This document shows positions 8,281-16,593 of a DNA stretch of 64,000 bases, in pieces (within the stretch, counting starts at the first letter, position 1; each line of letters opens with the position of its first letter). The DNA is from an uncultured Propionimicrobium sp. Lineage in GTDB: Bacteria; Actinomycetota; Actinomycetes; Propionibacteriales; Propionibacteriaceae. The DNA is taken from NCBI GenBank assembly GCA_946221385.1, contig CAMIGX010000003.1, positions 62,001 to 126,000 on the forward strand, in the 5' to 3' direction. The notes beneath the pieces were generated by a model that was not told the origin of the DNA, did not search any database, and saw only the letters and a list, made by a program, of their open reading frames with translations. The position numbers and the translations under genes were made by a program.

Positions 8281-9675
8281 ATGTTCGAAGGTCCCGGCAG
8301 CCAGCCGTCGTCCGGCAGCTCAGCCAGCCGCACGAGTGGCGTCATGCTCGATTCTTTGGAGCGCACGCCGCCGCAAGATCGGCTCGCCGAGCAGGCGGTG
8401 CTGGGCGCGATGCTGCTCAGCAAGGACGCGATCGCTGACGTCGTCGAGGTCGTCAAAGGCAGCGACTTTTATCGTCCCGATCATGAACTGATTTTCAATG
8501 CCATCTTGGATCTGTACTCGCGCGGTGAGCCTGCCGATCCGTTGACGGTGGCAGCTGAACTCGACCGCCGCGGAGATCTGACCCGGGCCGGTGGACATAG
8601 CTACCTGGCTGATCTATTAGCGACCACGTCGATCGCGGCGAATGCTGGTTCGTATGCGCAGATCGTCCGCGACAAGGCCGTCTTGCGGCGACTAGTGGAT
8701 GCCTCTATTAAGATCGCGCAGCTCGGCTACCAGGGCCAAGGCGAGGTCGAAAAGATCGTCGACGAGGCTCAAGAGACGATTTATGCCGTCACTGACGGCA
8801 AGTCTGCTGACGACATCTTGCCGTTGAAAGATCTGCTCGAGCCGACCTTCGATGAGATCGAAGCGATCAGCTCGCGCGGTGGAACTTTGGCGGGCGTGCC
8901 GACCGGCTTCGCCGAGCTCGACGAACTGACCAATGGGCTACACGGCGGTCAAATGATCATCGTCGCGGCACGTCCTGCGGTCGGTAAATCGACCTTGGCG
9001 CTGGACTTCGCGCGCGCAGCAGCTATCAAGAACAAATTGCCGACGGCTTTCTTTAGCTTGGAAATGAGTCGCACCGAGATCGTCATGCGTCTGCTATCAG
9101 CCGAGGCGCGGGTCTTCTTGTCGCACATCCGCGGCGGCACTATGAACGAGGACGACTGGCTGCGCATTCAACACAAACTCGGCGTCATTCAAGAGGCTCC
9201 GCTGTTCATTGATGATTCGCCAAACCTGACGATGATGGAGATCCGCGCTAAGGCTCGTCGGCTCAAGCAGCGTCATGGCCTATCGATGGTCATCATCGAC
9301 TACATGCAGTTGATGACGTCTGGACGGCGCGTCGAATCTCGTCAGCTGGAGGTCTCGGAGTTTTCCCGGCAGATCAAGTTGTTGGCCAAAGAACTCGACA
9401 TTCCGGTCATCGCGCTCAGCCAGCTGAACCGTGGCCCGGAAATGCGTCAAGACAAAAAACCGATGCTCAGCGATCTGCGTGAATCCGGTTCGCTGGAACA
9501 AGATGCCGACATGGTCATCTTGCTGCATCGTGAAGATCTCTACGATCAAGATTCACCGCGCGTGGGCGAAGCCGACTTGATCGTCGCAAAACACCGCAAC
9601 GGTCCCACCAAGACGGTGACGGTCTCCTTCCAGGGCCACTTGAGCCGTTTCGCGGACATGGGGCAAGGCGGCTAA
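8281..9675 (+). CDS. dnaB: Replicative DNA helicase DnaB
   Basis: The hexameric helicase that unwinds DNA ahead of the replication fork. The protein has 464 residues from ATG 8281. An in-frame GTG at 8272 would add three residues, but the purine-rich GGGGG at 8268-8272 fits the ATG better. The N-terminal DnaB domain (PPQDRLAEQAVLGAML) is followed by the RecA-like domain with Walker A ARPAVGKST (about residue 229) and IIDYMQLM (about 340), then SQLNRGPE and the DLRESGSLEQDAD motif. No intein interrupts the P-loop, unlike some actinobacterial dnaB genes. It lies downstream of a DnaA-box cluster and converges on serC. Confidence 0.97.
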   Translation: MFEGPGSQPSSGSSASRTSGVMLDSLERTPPQDRLAEQAVLGAMLLSKDAIADVVEVVKGSDFYRPDHELIFNAILDLYSRGEPADPLTVAAELDRRGDLTRAGGHSYLADLLATTSIAANAGSYAQIVRDKAVLRRLVDASIKIAQLGYQGQGEVEKIVDEAQETIYAVTDGKSADDILPLKDLLEPTFDEIEAISSRGGTLAGVPTGFAELDELTNGLHGGQMIIVAARPAVGKSTLALDFARAAAIKNKLPTAFFSLEMSRTEIVMRLLSAEARVFLSHIRGGTMNEDDWLRIQHKLGVIQEAPLFIDDSPNLTMMEIRAKARRLKQRHGLSMVIIDYMQLMTSGRRVESRQLEVSEFSRQIKLLAKELDIPVIALSQLNRGPEMRQDKKPMLSDLRESGSLEQDADMVILLHREDLYDQDSPRVGEADLIVAKHRNGPTKTVTVSFQGHLSRFADMGQGG

Positions 9676-9705
9676 TTCGCCTCGGCCAGGGCCAGCGCTG
9701 GAGGG

Positions 9706-10776
9706 TTAGCCGTGTCTGGCAGCGAAATCCGCCATGAAATTGACTAGCGTCTGCACGCCTTCGATTGGCATGGCGTTGTAGATCGAGGCACGCATGCCGC
9801 CGACGCTGCGGTGACCCTTCAGATTGGTCAACCCGGCGCGCTTGGCTTCGGCGAGAAATTCCTTATCCAGCTCGGCATCAGCAAGGGTGAATGGGACATT
9901 CATCCAGCTACGGGCGCGCGGGGCTACCGGGTTGGCGTAAAAATCATTCCCGTCAATGAACTCATACAACAGCCCTGCTTTGGTGCTATTGCGTTCGGCC
10001 ATGCCCGCGGTGCCGCCGTTGGCTCGCACCCAGTCGAGGACCAGCCCGAGCAGATAGATCGCGAAAGTCGGTGGGGTATTGATCATCGAATCGTTGGCCG
10101 CTTGGATCCGGTAATCCCAGATCGTCGGAATATCTGAGCGACCCGCCTCGAGCAGATCGTGGCGGACGATGACTACCACCATGCCCGCAGGCCCGAGATT
10201 CTTTTGCGCGCCGGCATAGATGAGGCCATATTTTGCGACATCGATCGGCCGACTCAAGATCGTGGAACTGGCATCCGCGACCAGCGGCGCAGCGACTTGA
10301 GGCAGAGTGTGAAATTCGACACCACCGATCGTCTCGTTTGGCGTGAAGTGCACAAATTTGGCTCGCGGATCTGGGTTGATCGTGTCGGGAATGTCGCGAT
10401 AGCCGTCGGTCCAAGTGTCCGCTGCTATGTGCACCTCATAGCCGAGCCGCGTCGCCTCGGCAGCCGCTTTCTTGCCCCACTGGCCCGTGATGACGTAGTC
10501 GGTGACGTCTCCTGGGCGGGCGAGATTCATCGGAATTGCGGCGAACTGACCCATCGCGCCGCCCTGCAAGAAAAGCACGCGGTAGTCGTCGGGGATCGCC
10601 ATCAGTTCGCGCAGGCTCGCCTCGGTGCGCGCCGCGTACTCGACAAAATCAGCGCCGCGGTGCGAGACCTCCAAGACCGACATGCCACCTCGCCAATCAA
10701 GCAATTCAGCTTGAGCCTGTTGAAGCACTTCGACCGGAAGCATCGCCGGACCTGCAGAGAAGTTGTAGACGCGCAC
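9706..10776 (-). CDS. serC: Phosphoserine aminotransferase
   Basis: A PLP enzyme converting 3-phosphohydroxypyruvate and glutamate to phosphoserine and 2-oxoglutarate in serine synthesis. The protein has 356 residues, as in the E. coli-type enzyme (about 360). It begins MRVYNFSAGPAMLPVEVL, and the PLP-binding Lys lies in IYAGAQKNLGPAG (about residue 190). The frame stays open upstream to 10887, but GTG 10776 is preceded by GGGAG 9-10 nt away and begins exactly at the family N-terminus. The upstream extension runs into the repeat elements. It converges on dnaB with only 30 nt between stops. No serA or serB is adjacent. Confidence 0.95.
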   Translation of the reverse strand: MRVYNFSAGPAMLPVEVLQQAQAELLDWRGGMSVLEVSHRGADFVEYAARTEASLRELMAIPDDYRVLFLQGGAMGQFAAIPMNLARPGDVTDYVITGQWGKKAAAEATRLGYEVHIAADTWTDGYRDIPDTINPDPRAKFVHFTPNETIGGVEFHTLPQVAAPLVADASSTILSRPIDVAKYGLIYAGAQKNLGPAGMVVVIVRHDLLEAGRSDIPTIWDYRIQAANDSMINTPPTFAIYLLGLVLDWVRANGGTAGMAERNSTKAGLLYEFIDGNDFYANPVAPRARSWMNVPFTLADAELDKEFLAEAKRAGLTNLKGHRSVGGMRASIYNAMPIEGVQTLVNFMADFAARHG

Positions 10777-10822
10777 GTGACGATTCTCCCACCTGAGCGC
10801 ACGCCAGCCAGCAACGACCAAG

Positions 10823-10899
10823 TGTCGGAAAATCACCACTGGAGGCGCGAAATGTCCGAAACTCGGCCGCGTTTGGTCGCGACGCATGATTTTGCGACA
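10823..10899. repeat. 78-bp-class inverted-repeat element, copy 1
   Basis: A 77-bp unit bounded by TGTCGGAAAATCA and TGATTTTGCGACA, which are inverted copies with one mismatch. The interior differs from the other copies. It is the first of three units in the serC-esterase intergenic region. No target-site duplication is evident. Confidence 0.75.
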
Positions 10900-10950
10900 T
10901 GTCGGGGCGGGAAGGCTTTGGCGCGGCTAGCCGAGGAATGCTCGAGAAGA

Positions 10951-11028
10951 TGTCGGAAAATCCAGATTCGAAGCAGGCATGGACTTGCGTTTTGGGCGCG
11001 CGGACTCGCGTCTGATGATTTTGCGACA
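10951..11028. repeat. 78-bp-class inverted-repeat element, copy 2
   Basis: A 78-bp unit with ends TGTCGGAAAATCC and TGATTTTGCGACA, 51 bp after copy 1. It has the same length and end sequences, and its interior is different. Confidence 0.75.
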
Positions 11029-11071
11029 TTGGATCGAGGTCGCGGTCTCGATCGGCCGAATATTTCTGTGA

Positions 11072-11148
11072 TGTCGCAAAATCAGGTTTCAACGCGCCGG
11101 CCATCCCCAAATCGGCCGTTTGCGTTCGCGACGCATGATTTTGCGACA
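11072..11148. repeat. 78-bp-class inverted-repeat element, copy 3
   Basis: A 77-bp unit with perfectly inverted 13-nt ends TGTCGCAAAATCA and TGATTTTGCGACA, 43 bp after copy 2 and 38 bp before the esterase start. It probably overlaps or lies next to that gene's promoter. Confidence 0.78.
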
Positions 11149-11186
11149 TTGGCGACGTCTGCGGGGCGGCTGGCTAGCGTTGAAGC

Positions 11187-12053
11187 ATGCAGCTTTCTCA
11201 GGTAAACACGAGCTTCGACAATCCGTATCTGCCGCCGATCGACTACCAGCCGATTCCGGGCGCAAAGAGTTGGCATGAGCTCAATTACGCGCAGATTCGA
11301 GGCTTTCGTCCGCTGGCGCTGGACGTACACGTGCCCAGCGACGCGCCGGGGCCAGTGCCATGCGTCATCTACCTGCATGGCGGCTCTTTCAATGCAGGCG
11401 ATCGACGTCACTTGCCCGGCAATTGGCCAGCTAATGGGCTGTTCGAGAAGCTGATCGCGGCGGGACTGGCAGTCGCGACGGTCGACTATCGATTGCTTGA
11501 CGAAGCCGGGCCGCTGGCTGAAGTTCAAGACTGCGCTGCAGCCGTCCGCTATCTGCGGCATTTCGCTGACGAGCTACGTATCGACGCCGACCGCTTCAAC
11601 TTGTGGGGTGAATCAGCTGGCGCGACGCTGGCTGCGCTGGTCGGCTTCGCCGCCGGCACCGAACATGAACCACTGCTCGGACAGCTGGGTGTCCCTGATG
11701 AGAGCGCTACGGTGCGCAGCATCGTGCTCTATTACCCGCCGACGGACATGGCCAAGATGGCTGCCGAAGTCGGTGACGTGCTGCCCTTGAACGATATCGA
11801 CACAGCGCAGATCGCAGCCTTCTCGCCGGTGCGATATGTGCATCCAGCGATTTCCCCGACGTTGATCGTGCATGGCTCATCCGACACCGTCGTGCCGGTC
11901 AACCAGGGTCAGCTGCTCTACGACGAGCTTCGTTCCGCGGACGTGGACGTCGAATTGCGAGAAATTCCGGGCGCCGATCACTGCTTTGAACCGATCGACC
12001 CCAATCCGATTTTGGATGCCACCATCGAATGGGTGGCTAAGTCGCTGAGCTGA
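11187..12053 (+). CDS. Alpha/beta-hydrolase, esterase/lipase of the HSL-like type
   Basis: A 288-residue cytoplasmic hydrolase that probably cleaves carboxylic esters. The oxyanion motif HGG is in CVIYLHGGSFNAG (about residue 65), the nucleophile Ser in LWGESAGATLA (about 141), the acid in HGSSDTVVP (about 232) and the catalytic His in PGADHCFEP (about 265). This order and the HGG motif place it in the hormone-sensitive-lipase/carboxylesterase group (alpha/beta hydrolase fold 3). There is no signal peptide. It starts at ATG 11187, right behind the third repeat element. The natural substrate cannot be deduced and no pathway genes are adjacent. Confidence 0.88.
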   Translation: MQLSQVNTSFDNPYLPPIDYQPIPGAKSWHELNYAQIRGFRPLALDVHVPSDAPGPVPCVIYLHGGSFNAGDRRHLPGNWPANGLFEKLIAAGLAVATVDYRLLDEAGPLAEVQDCAAAVRYLRHFADELRIDADRFNLWGESAGATLAALVGFAAGTEHEPLLGQLGVPDESATVRSIVLYYPPTDMAKMAAEVGDVLPLNDIDTAQIAAFSPVRYVHPAISPTLIVHGSSDTVVPVNQGQLLYDELRSADVDVELREIPGADHCFEPIDPNPILDATIEWVAKSLS

Positions 12054-12472
12054 ACCCGCGACCTCTCGGCGATATCGGCTGTCGGGTCATAAAAGGTGCC
12101 TTCGGCCCATAAAAAGTATTGGGCGCGCCAGCTGAAGGGGGGAGGCCGGCGCGCCAGTGGAGGGGGCAAGATCACTGTACGACATGACGAGCCCAACCGA
12201 TACATCGCGAAGGGTGAATTTTCGGGGCAATTGACGTGACTCGCCACATGCAACGAAAATTTCGCCTCTCAGCTACTGGTCAGACACCCAAATCTCGCAA
12301 TCGGCCCGCTGGTGACGTCCAAATTCGGCTCCCTGATGGGCGCTGACTTCGGCTGACTGAGGGCTTTAGCTGGTTGTCATCGTTGGTGCTGCTCGTGATG
12401 TCTGATGGGGTCGCAGCGCCGATTGCCACCGGACTAGTCGTCAGTGGCCACCTTATGGTTTGATTCTCGATC
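12054..12472. other. Intergenic region before the queuosine-precursor transporter
   Basis: A 419-bp stretch without a supportable gene. It contains two GGCGCGCC palindromes about 30 bp apart (near 12122 and 12154) that could pair as a hairpin beyond the esterase gene, and a weak dyad GAATTTTCG / CGAAAATTT. A TATGGT hexamer at 12454-12459 may be a -10 box for the downstream gene. I looked for a preQ1 riboswitch and could not recognise one. Confidence 0.4.
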
Positions 12473-13237
12473 GTGAGTCATCCCGAGCACGCTGCGCGCC
12501 ACGATGCAGCCCAGCGCACCCAAGCTGACGGCGACGCTGAGTTCGCCCAAGGTCACGGCGGCTACTACGACATCGTCGTTGGCACCTTCGTCGGCCTCTT
12601 GTTGATCTCTAATGTTGCAGCCACCAAGCTATTCCAAGGCTTCTATGTCCCTGGCTTGAGCGACTGGTTCAACAACGGCGAACCGCTAATTTTTGACGGA
12701 GGAGCCTTCCTGTTCCCGTTGAGTTATGTCGTCGGTGACGTGCTCAGTGAGGTCTACGGCTGGAAACGCGCTCGTCGTGCAATCTGGCTGGGCTTTGCGA
12801 TGATGGGCTTGGCGTCGATCATTTTCCGCCTGGTCGCGATGACCACACCGATCGAAGGTTTCGAAGCTTGGGACGCCGTCCTCGGTCCGGTCTTGCGCAT
12901 TTCGTTGGCTAGCCTGGCGGGCTATCTGGTCGGTCAGTTGCTGAACTCGCTGGTCGTCGTCCGGATGAAGGCCCGCTTCAAGGAACGCCAGATCGCCGGC
13001 CGGCTGATCGTCTCGACGATCGTCGGTGAGCTGATCGATACCATCGTCTTTTGCACCGTCGCCTGGGTCGGCGTGTTGAGCGTTGGCGAGCTGGTCAGCT
13101 ACACGATGAGTGGCTACATCTACAAGGTGTTGATCGAAATCATCGTCATCCCAATCACCTTGCTAGTGATCCGCAAGCTCAAGCAGATCGAGCCCACCTA
13201 TGTTTTCGCCGATCAGCCCCAGCTAGCTGCTTTCTAA
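12473..13237 (+). CDS. yhhQ: Queuosine precursor transporter (YhhQ/VUT family)
   Basis: A 254-residue membrane protein with about six helices. In the family it imports preQ0/preQ1 for queuosine in tRNA. Family landmarks are LLISNVAATKLFQ near the N-terminus, GGAFLFPLSYVVGDVLSEVYGW in the middle, and the late GELIDTIVFCTVAW segment. The start is GTG 12473. No Shine-Dalgarno is visible and a TATGGT box ends 13 nt upstream, so a very short or absent leader is possible. A strong terminator follows. No queuosine biosynthesis genes are adjacent, consistent with a salvage role. The family call is firm; the substrate rests on family knowledge. Confidence 0.92.
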   Translation: MSHPEHAARHDAAQRTQADGDAEFAQGHGGYYDIVVGTFVGLLLISNVAATKLFQGFYVPGLSDWFNNGEPLIFDGGAFLFPLSYVVGDVLSEVYGWKRARRAIWLGFAMMGLASIIFRLVAMTTPIEGFEAWDAVLGPVLRISLASLAGYLVGQLLNSLVVVRMKARFKERQIAGRLIVSTIVGELIDTIVFCTVAWVGVLSVGELVSYTMSGYIYKVLIEIIVIPITLLVIRKLKQIEPTYVFADQPQLAAF

Positions 13238-13258
13238 GGCGAAATAGTCCCTAATTTG

Positions 13259-13293
13259 AACAGGGTCGGACGCAAAGTCCGGCCCTGTTTAGT
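13259..13293 (+). terminator. Rho-independent terminator after yhhQ
   Basis: The inverted repeat AACAGGGTCGGAC / GTCCGGCCCTGTT (13259-13271 and 13277-13289, one G-T pair) has a 5-nt loop and is followed by TTAGTTGTCTT. Confidence 0.85.
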
Positions 13294-13359
13294 TGTCTTG
13301 AGCCGTGATGCTTCGCGCGGAGTCAGCCCGTCAACCCCAAATAGCGAGCCCGTCAGCGA

Positions 13360-14016
13360 ATGATTAGAGTTGAGCGCGTGCCCGGGCTAGCTGAAGTATT
13401 GACGATCTTCACTGCCCTCTTTGCGATCATGAATCCGCTGGGCACGCTGCCGGTGTTCTTGACGCTGACCGACGGGCTTTCAGACAAGGAACGCCGTCAG
13501 ATTGCGGCTCAGGCGTTGACGATCGCCTTTTGCATTAATGCGCTGTTCGCCGTCGCTGGCGGGGAAATTCTGCGCGCCTTCGGCGTCACCTTGCCGGCCT
13601 TCCGCATCGCAGGCGGCATTTTGGTGTTCGTCATCGGTTTTCAGATGGTCAACGGTTCGCCGTCACACATTCAGCACCCGACCCAAGCAGATCGCAACGC
13701 GGCGTCGACTCAACAGATGAGCATCGCGATCTCGCCGCTCGGTATGCCAATTCTGGCTGGTCCGGGCACCATCACCACCGCGATGAACTTCACCATGGGT
13801 CAAAGCTGGGGCATGTCTATCGCGACCGTCGCGATGCTCGCGGTGCTGTCGCTGCTGGCCTTCTTGTTGTTCAGCTTTGGGACCGTGATCGCTCGTTTTC
13901 TCGGCCGCAACATCATGAATGTCATCACCCGATTGATGGGTCTGATTTTGGCGGTCATCGGCATTCAATTGCTGATTACTGGCTTGACCTCGGCATTCCC
14001 CATCCTGGCGCGCTGA
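13360..14016 (+). CDS. MarC-family integral membrane protein
   Basis: A 218-residue protein of the MarC/UPF0056 family with about six membrane segments. The signature NPLGTLPVFLTLT follows the first helix, and SPLGMPILAGPGTITTAM lies in the middle. The role of the family is not known; the early link to multiple antibiotic resistance was not upheld. ATG 13360 is used here. A GTG at 13378 with a TAGAGT -10-like hexamer 7 nt upstream would be a leaderless alternative, losing six residues. It stands alone between a terminator and the CAP/LGFP gene. Confidence 0.9.
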   Translation: MIRVERVPGLAEVLTIFTALFAIMNPLGTLPVFLTLTDGLSDKERRQIAAQALTIAFCINALFAVAGGEILRAFGVTLPAFRIAGGILVFVIGFQMVNGSPSHIQHPTQADRNAASTQQMSIAISPLGMPILAGPGTITTAMNFTMGQSWGMSIATVAMLAVLSLLAFLLFSFGTVIARFLGRNIMNVITRLMGLILAVIGIQLLITGLTSAFPILAR

Positions 14017-14150
14017 CACCCTTTGGAGAATGCCAAATACCAGGTATTCACATCGGGTCGGCGGCGTGCGAAAAATGTTTCGCTGGCGGGGGGCCAGAGC
14101 TCGCAACGATGTAGTAGCGAGGCTTGGAAATTTTAGCTTTAAGGACGTTA

Positions 14151-15920
14151 ATGCATAACCGACTTCGACGTCATTTTGCGGCCACTGTGGCGGCGATCAT
14201 GGCAGCATCGGCAACGGTCTTGTCGGTGCAGCCCGCGCAAGCTGAGCCTGGCGGCAACACTCTCGATGAAGTTCGCTATGGCTACAACCAACAGGTATTA
14301 CCGCTTCGCGGTCGCATTCCCGAATGGACCGGAAACGCTGATACTTGCACTCCAGGGCGAAATAGTGAAGAAGATTTGAACCTGGCGCTAAATGCCGTCA
14401 ACTATTTCCGGAAACTCAACGGATTGGACCCGGTAGTGAGAGATCGGGCGGGAGAAAATGAAGCTCTGCATGGAGCGATCGGACTGCTCGGTCAAGGCAA
14501 ATTGCAGCACGCTCTTGACCCAGGATCTCGCTGCTATAGCCACGTCGGTGACAAGGCGGTTCAAGAGGCAAATCTCTATATGGGGCCAAGGTTGCTACGT
14601 GATTTCATCGTCGGGTGGATGGATGATCCGGGGCCGAGTAATAAGCGGGCGGGGCACCGAGCATGGCTGCTGCGTCCAGAACTGACCAGCATCGGACATG
14701 GATTCGCAAGCGGTGCCGCCGTGCAAATCGTCTTGAAAGACCTTGATAGCTCGAAGAAATTAAAGCATCCGGTGGCATGGCCAAGCTCAGGCTGGTTCCC
14801 TAGCCGTCTGGAGCCGCGTGGGCGTTGGAGCGTCATGCTGCCCACCGAGGGCATGAGCCGAGACGAAATAAACGGCCTGCGCGTCAAAGTTACAAACCCA
14901 GATGGAAATCTAGTCAACATCAGCGAACTGACTTTCGGCCCCCATTGGGGAGGAGCGGTACAGCTGGTTTGGGATATGCCTCAGCCCGCGATCACGATCG
15001 GATCGGCTATCCAAAAGTGGACAGTGACCGTTGAAAACATCGTCATCGGTGGCAAGAGCTACGAAGACTGGATCTATGACGTCGTGCTATTCGATCCGCA
15101 TGGCTATCCGAACGAAGCTAGCGCAGGAAAAGTCTTGCAACCGAATCAGTGGCCCGGTCACCTGAAGGGTGAGCGGGCGAGCCACGCTTTCAACGAGTAT
15201 GCCGCTAGTCATCCCGAAATTGGCACTGCGCGTGGCGTGCAAGTCGATGAAGGTTCCCGGTCCTATCGGGACCATACGAACGGTCGACTTTGGTGGACTG
15301 CTAGGCATGGGGTTGCCTTCACCAAGGAAGGTTTCGACGGCCTAGCGAAAGCAAATTCGTGGCTTGGCTATCCGCTCGAAAATGAGCAACCGCGAGCTGA
15401 CGGCAGCGCCTATCAAACCTTCGAGAACGGCATTCTTGTCTGGAATCCCAAGTCGGGCTTACGCATCATGACCGGCGCTATTCAAGCTGCATGGTCTCGA
15501 GCAGGCGGACCGACTGGAGCTTTCGGATTGCCTACGTCTGACGAGATTCAGCTTGGTGATTACCGCGTAGTTCAACACTTTGAAGGTGGCGATGCGTATT
15601 GGGCGCCCGGGGCTGGCGCTTGGTTCGTCTATCGCGGCAACAAAACCGAGTGGGAACGTCTTGGTGGTATTAATGGATCCCTCGGCGCCCCGACCGGCAA
15701 CGAGGTCTGGCTGGGCAACAATGTCGTCGTGCAGACCTTCCAGGGTGGACGAATCTATTGGTCACCAAGCTATGGAGCTCGCGCAGTACATGGCGCAATC
15801 TTGGAGCGTTTCCTGCGGGCTGGCGGTCACGAGGCGCTAGGTGTGCCTATGACGGGCGAATACGCCTATGGCGCTGGTGTTCGTCAGGATTTCGCCGGAG
15901 CTGTGCTGCTTTGGCCATGA
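14151..15920 (+). CDS. Secreted CAP-domain protein with C-terminal LGFP repeats
   Basis: A 589-residue exoprotein. ATG 14151 is preceded by AAGGA and opens a clear signal peptide (HNRLRRHF, then a hydrophobic core, with cleavage after QPAQA near residue 29). Residues about 60-180 resemble the CAP/SCP fold (ALNAVNYFRKLNGLDPV, HALDPGSRCYSHVGD, RAGHRAWLL). The C-terminal 200 residues contain LGFP-type repeats, for example SWLGYPLENEQP, GAFGLPTSDE, GSLGAPTGNE and EALGVPMTGEY, each about 50 residues. In Corynebacteriales LGFP repeats are thought to tether proteins to the cell envelope. The gene is AT-richer than its neighbours and a terminator follows. The molecular function is unknown; a cell-wall or host-contact role is inference. 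Confidence 0.85.
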   Translation: MHNRLRRHFAATVAAIMAASATVLSVQPAQAEPGGNTLDEVRYGYNQQVLPLRGRIPEWTGNADTCTPGRNSEEDLNLALNAVNYFRKLNGLDPVVRDRAGENEALHGAIGLLGQGKLQHALDPGSRCYSHVGDKAVQEANLYMGPRLLRDFIVGWMDDPGPSNKRAGHRAWLLRPELTSIGHGFASGAAVQIVLKDLDSSKKLKHPVAWPSSGWFPSRLEPRGRWSVMLPTEGMSRDEINGLRVKVTNPDGNLVNISELTFGPHWGGAVQLVWDMPQPAITIGSAIQKWTVTVENIVIGGKSYEDWIYDVVLFDPHGYPNEASAGKVLQPNQWPGHLKGERASHAFNEYAASHPEIGTARGVQVDEGSRSYRDHTNGRLWWTARHGVAFTKEGFDGLAKANSWLGYPLENEQPRADGSAYQTFENGILVWNPKSGLRIMTGAIQAAWSRAGGPTGAFGLPTSDEIQLGDYRVVQHFEGGDAYWAPGAGAWFVYRGNKTEWERLGGINGSLGAPTGNEVWLGNNVVVQTFQGGRIYWSPSYGARAVHGAILERFLRAGGHEALGVPMTGEYAYGAGVRQDFAGAVLLWP

Positions 15921-15935
15921 GTAACTGACCTAAGA

Positions 15936-15976
15936 AACGGTGGCCACGGGAATTTGTGGCCACCGTTCTTTGTTTA
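15936..15976 (+). terminator. Rho-independent terminator after the CAP/LGFP gene
   Basis: The perfect 12-bp inverted repeat AACGGTGGCCAC / GTGGCCACCGTT (15936-15947, 15956-15967) is followed by TCTTTGTTT. Confidence 0.9.
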
Positions 15977-16124
15977 TAGGGGTGCTAATCGGGCCGCATG
16001 GATGATCGTCAGCTCGGTTGATCGCTGGCGGGCAGCTAATAGCCCAACATCTGTCAGACCCGGCTAGTAGCCTTGCCAGCTGTAGCGATCAGCCATAACT
16101 GATCCAATGATTCCTGGAGGAAAA

Positions 16125-16334
16125 ATGATCAACGACTACGTCATCACCGGAATGACCTGCCAGCACTGCGTCAATGCCGTCACTGAAGAGGTCTCCGCGC
16201 TCGAGCAGGTGCAAGACGTCAAGGTGCAATTGGACGGCGGCAAGATGCAGGTGACCAGCGAAGGCGAAATCGACTTGGCTGAGCTGCAGGCTGCCGTCAG
16301 CGAGGCTGGCGACTATCAAGTCGCTAAAGCCTGA
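16125..16334 (+). CDS. copZ: Copper chaperone CopZ-like (heavy-metal-associated domain)
   Basis: A 69-residue protein made of one HMA domain. It has the metal-binding motif GMTCQHC near residues 9-15 and the remaining ferredoxin-like fold (KVQLDGGKMQV, AVSEAGDYQV). It presumably carries Cu(I) in the cytosol to CopA, whose gene begins 260 bp downstream. ATG 16125 follows GGAGG with ideal spacing; the frame extends only six codons further upstream. The gap to copA is large enough for a separate promoter. No CsoR-type regulator gene is present here. Confidence 0.93.
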   Translation: MINDYVITGMTCQHCVNAVTEEVSALEQVQDVKVQLDGGKMQVTSEGEIDLAELQAAVSEAGDYQVAKA

Positions 16335-16593
16335 CGGTCCGCACGGTTAGCAGCGCCGAAGTGGTTGAGTCACGATTCAGGCTGATACTTCGTTTGGTTG
16401 ACGCTCGTATACGGGCTTGATTGGCGTAGCGGCAAGCTATCTGCGCTGCTGAGTGTGCTCTCGTCTTGAGCGTTGATTAGGGAATATCCTCCCGTCTTCG
16501 ACTCTTTGCTCAACGGCGACCAGACGGTGCCCGATGCAAATCGAGCACGGTCTCCGGCCGCTTTGTGAACATAGCCAACTAGGAACCGAGCAG

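Noticed and set aside
10706..11149. A 147-residue minus-strand frame with repeated Met-Ser-Gln-Asn-His
   Set aside because: It overlaps the serC 5' end and is produced by the three repeat elements; there is no ribosome-binding site and no family-like sequence. It is reported as repeats instead.
12054..12472. A preQ1 riboswitch upstream of the queuosine-precursor transporter
   Set aside because: No H-type pseudoknot or conserved preQ1 core could be found by eye.
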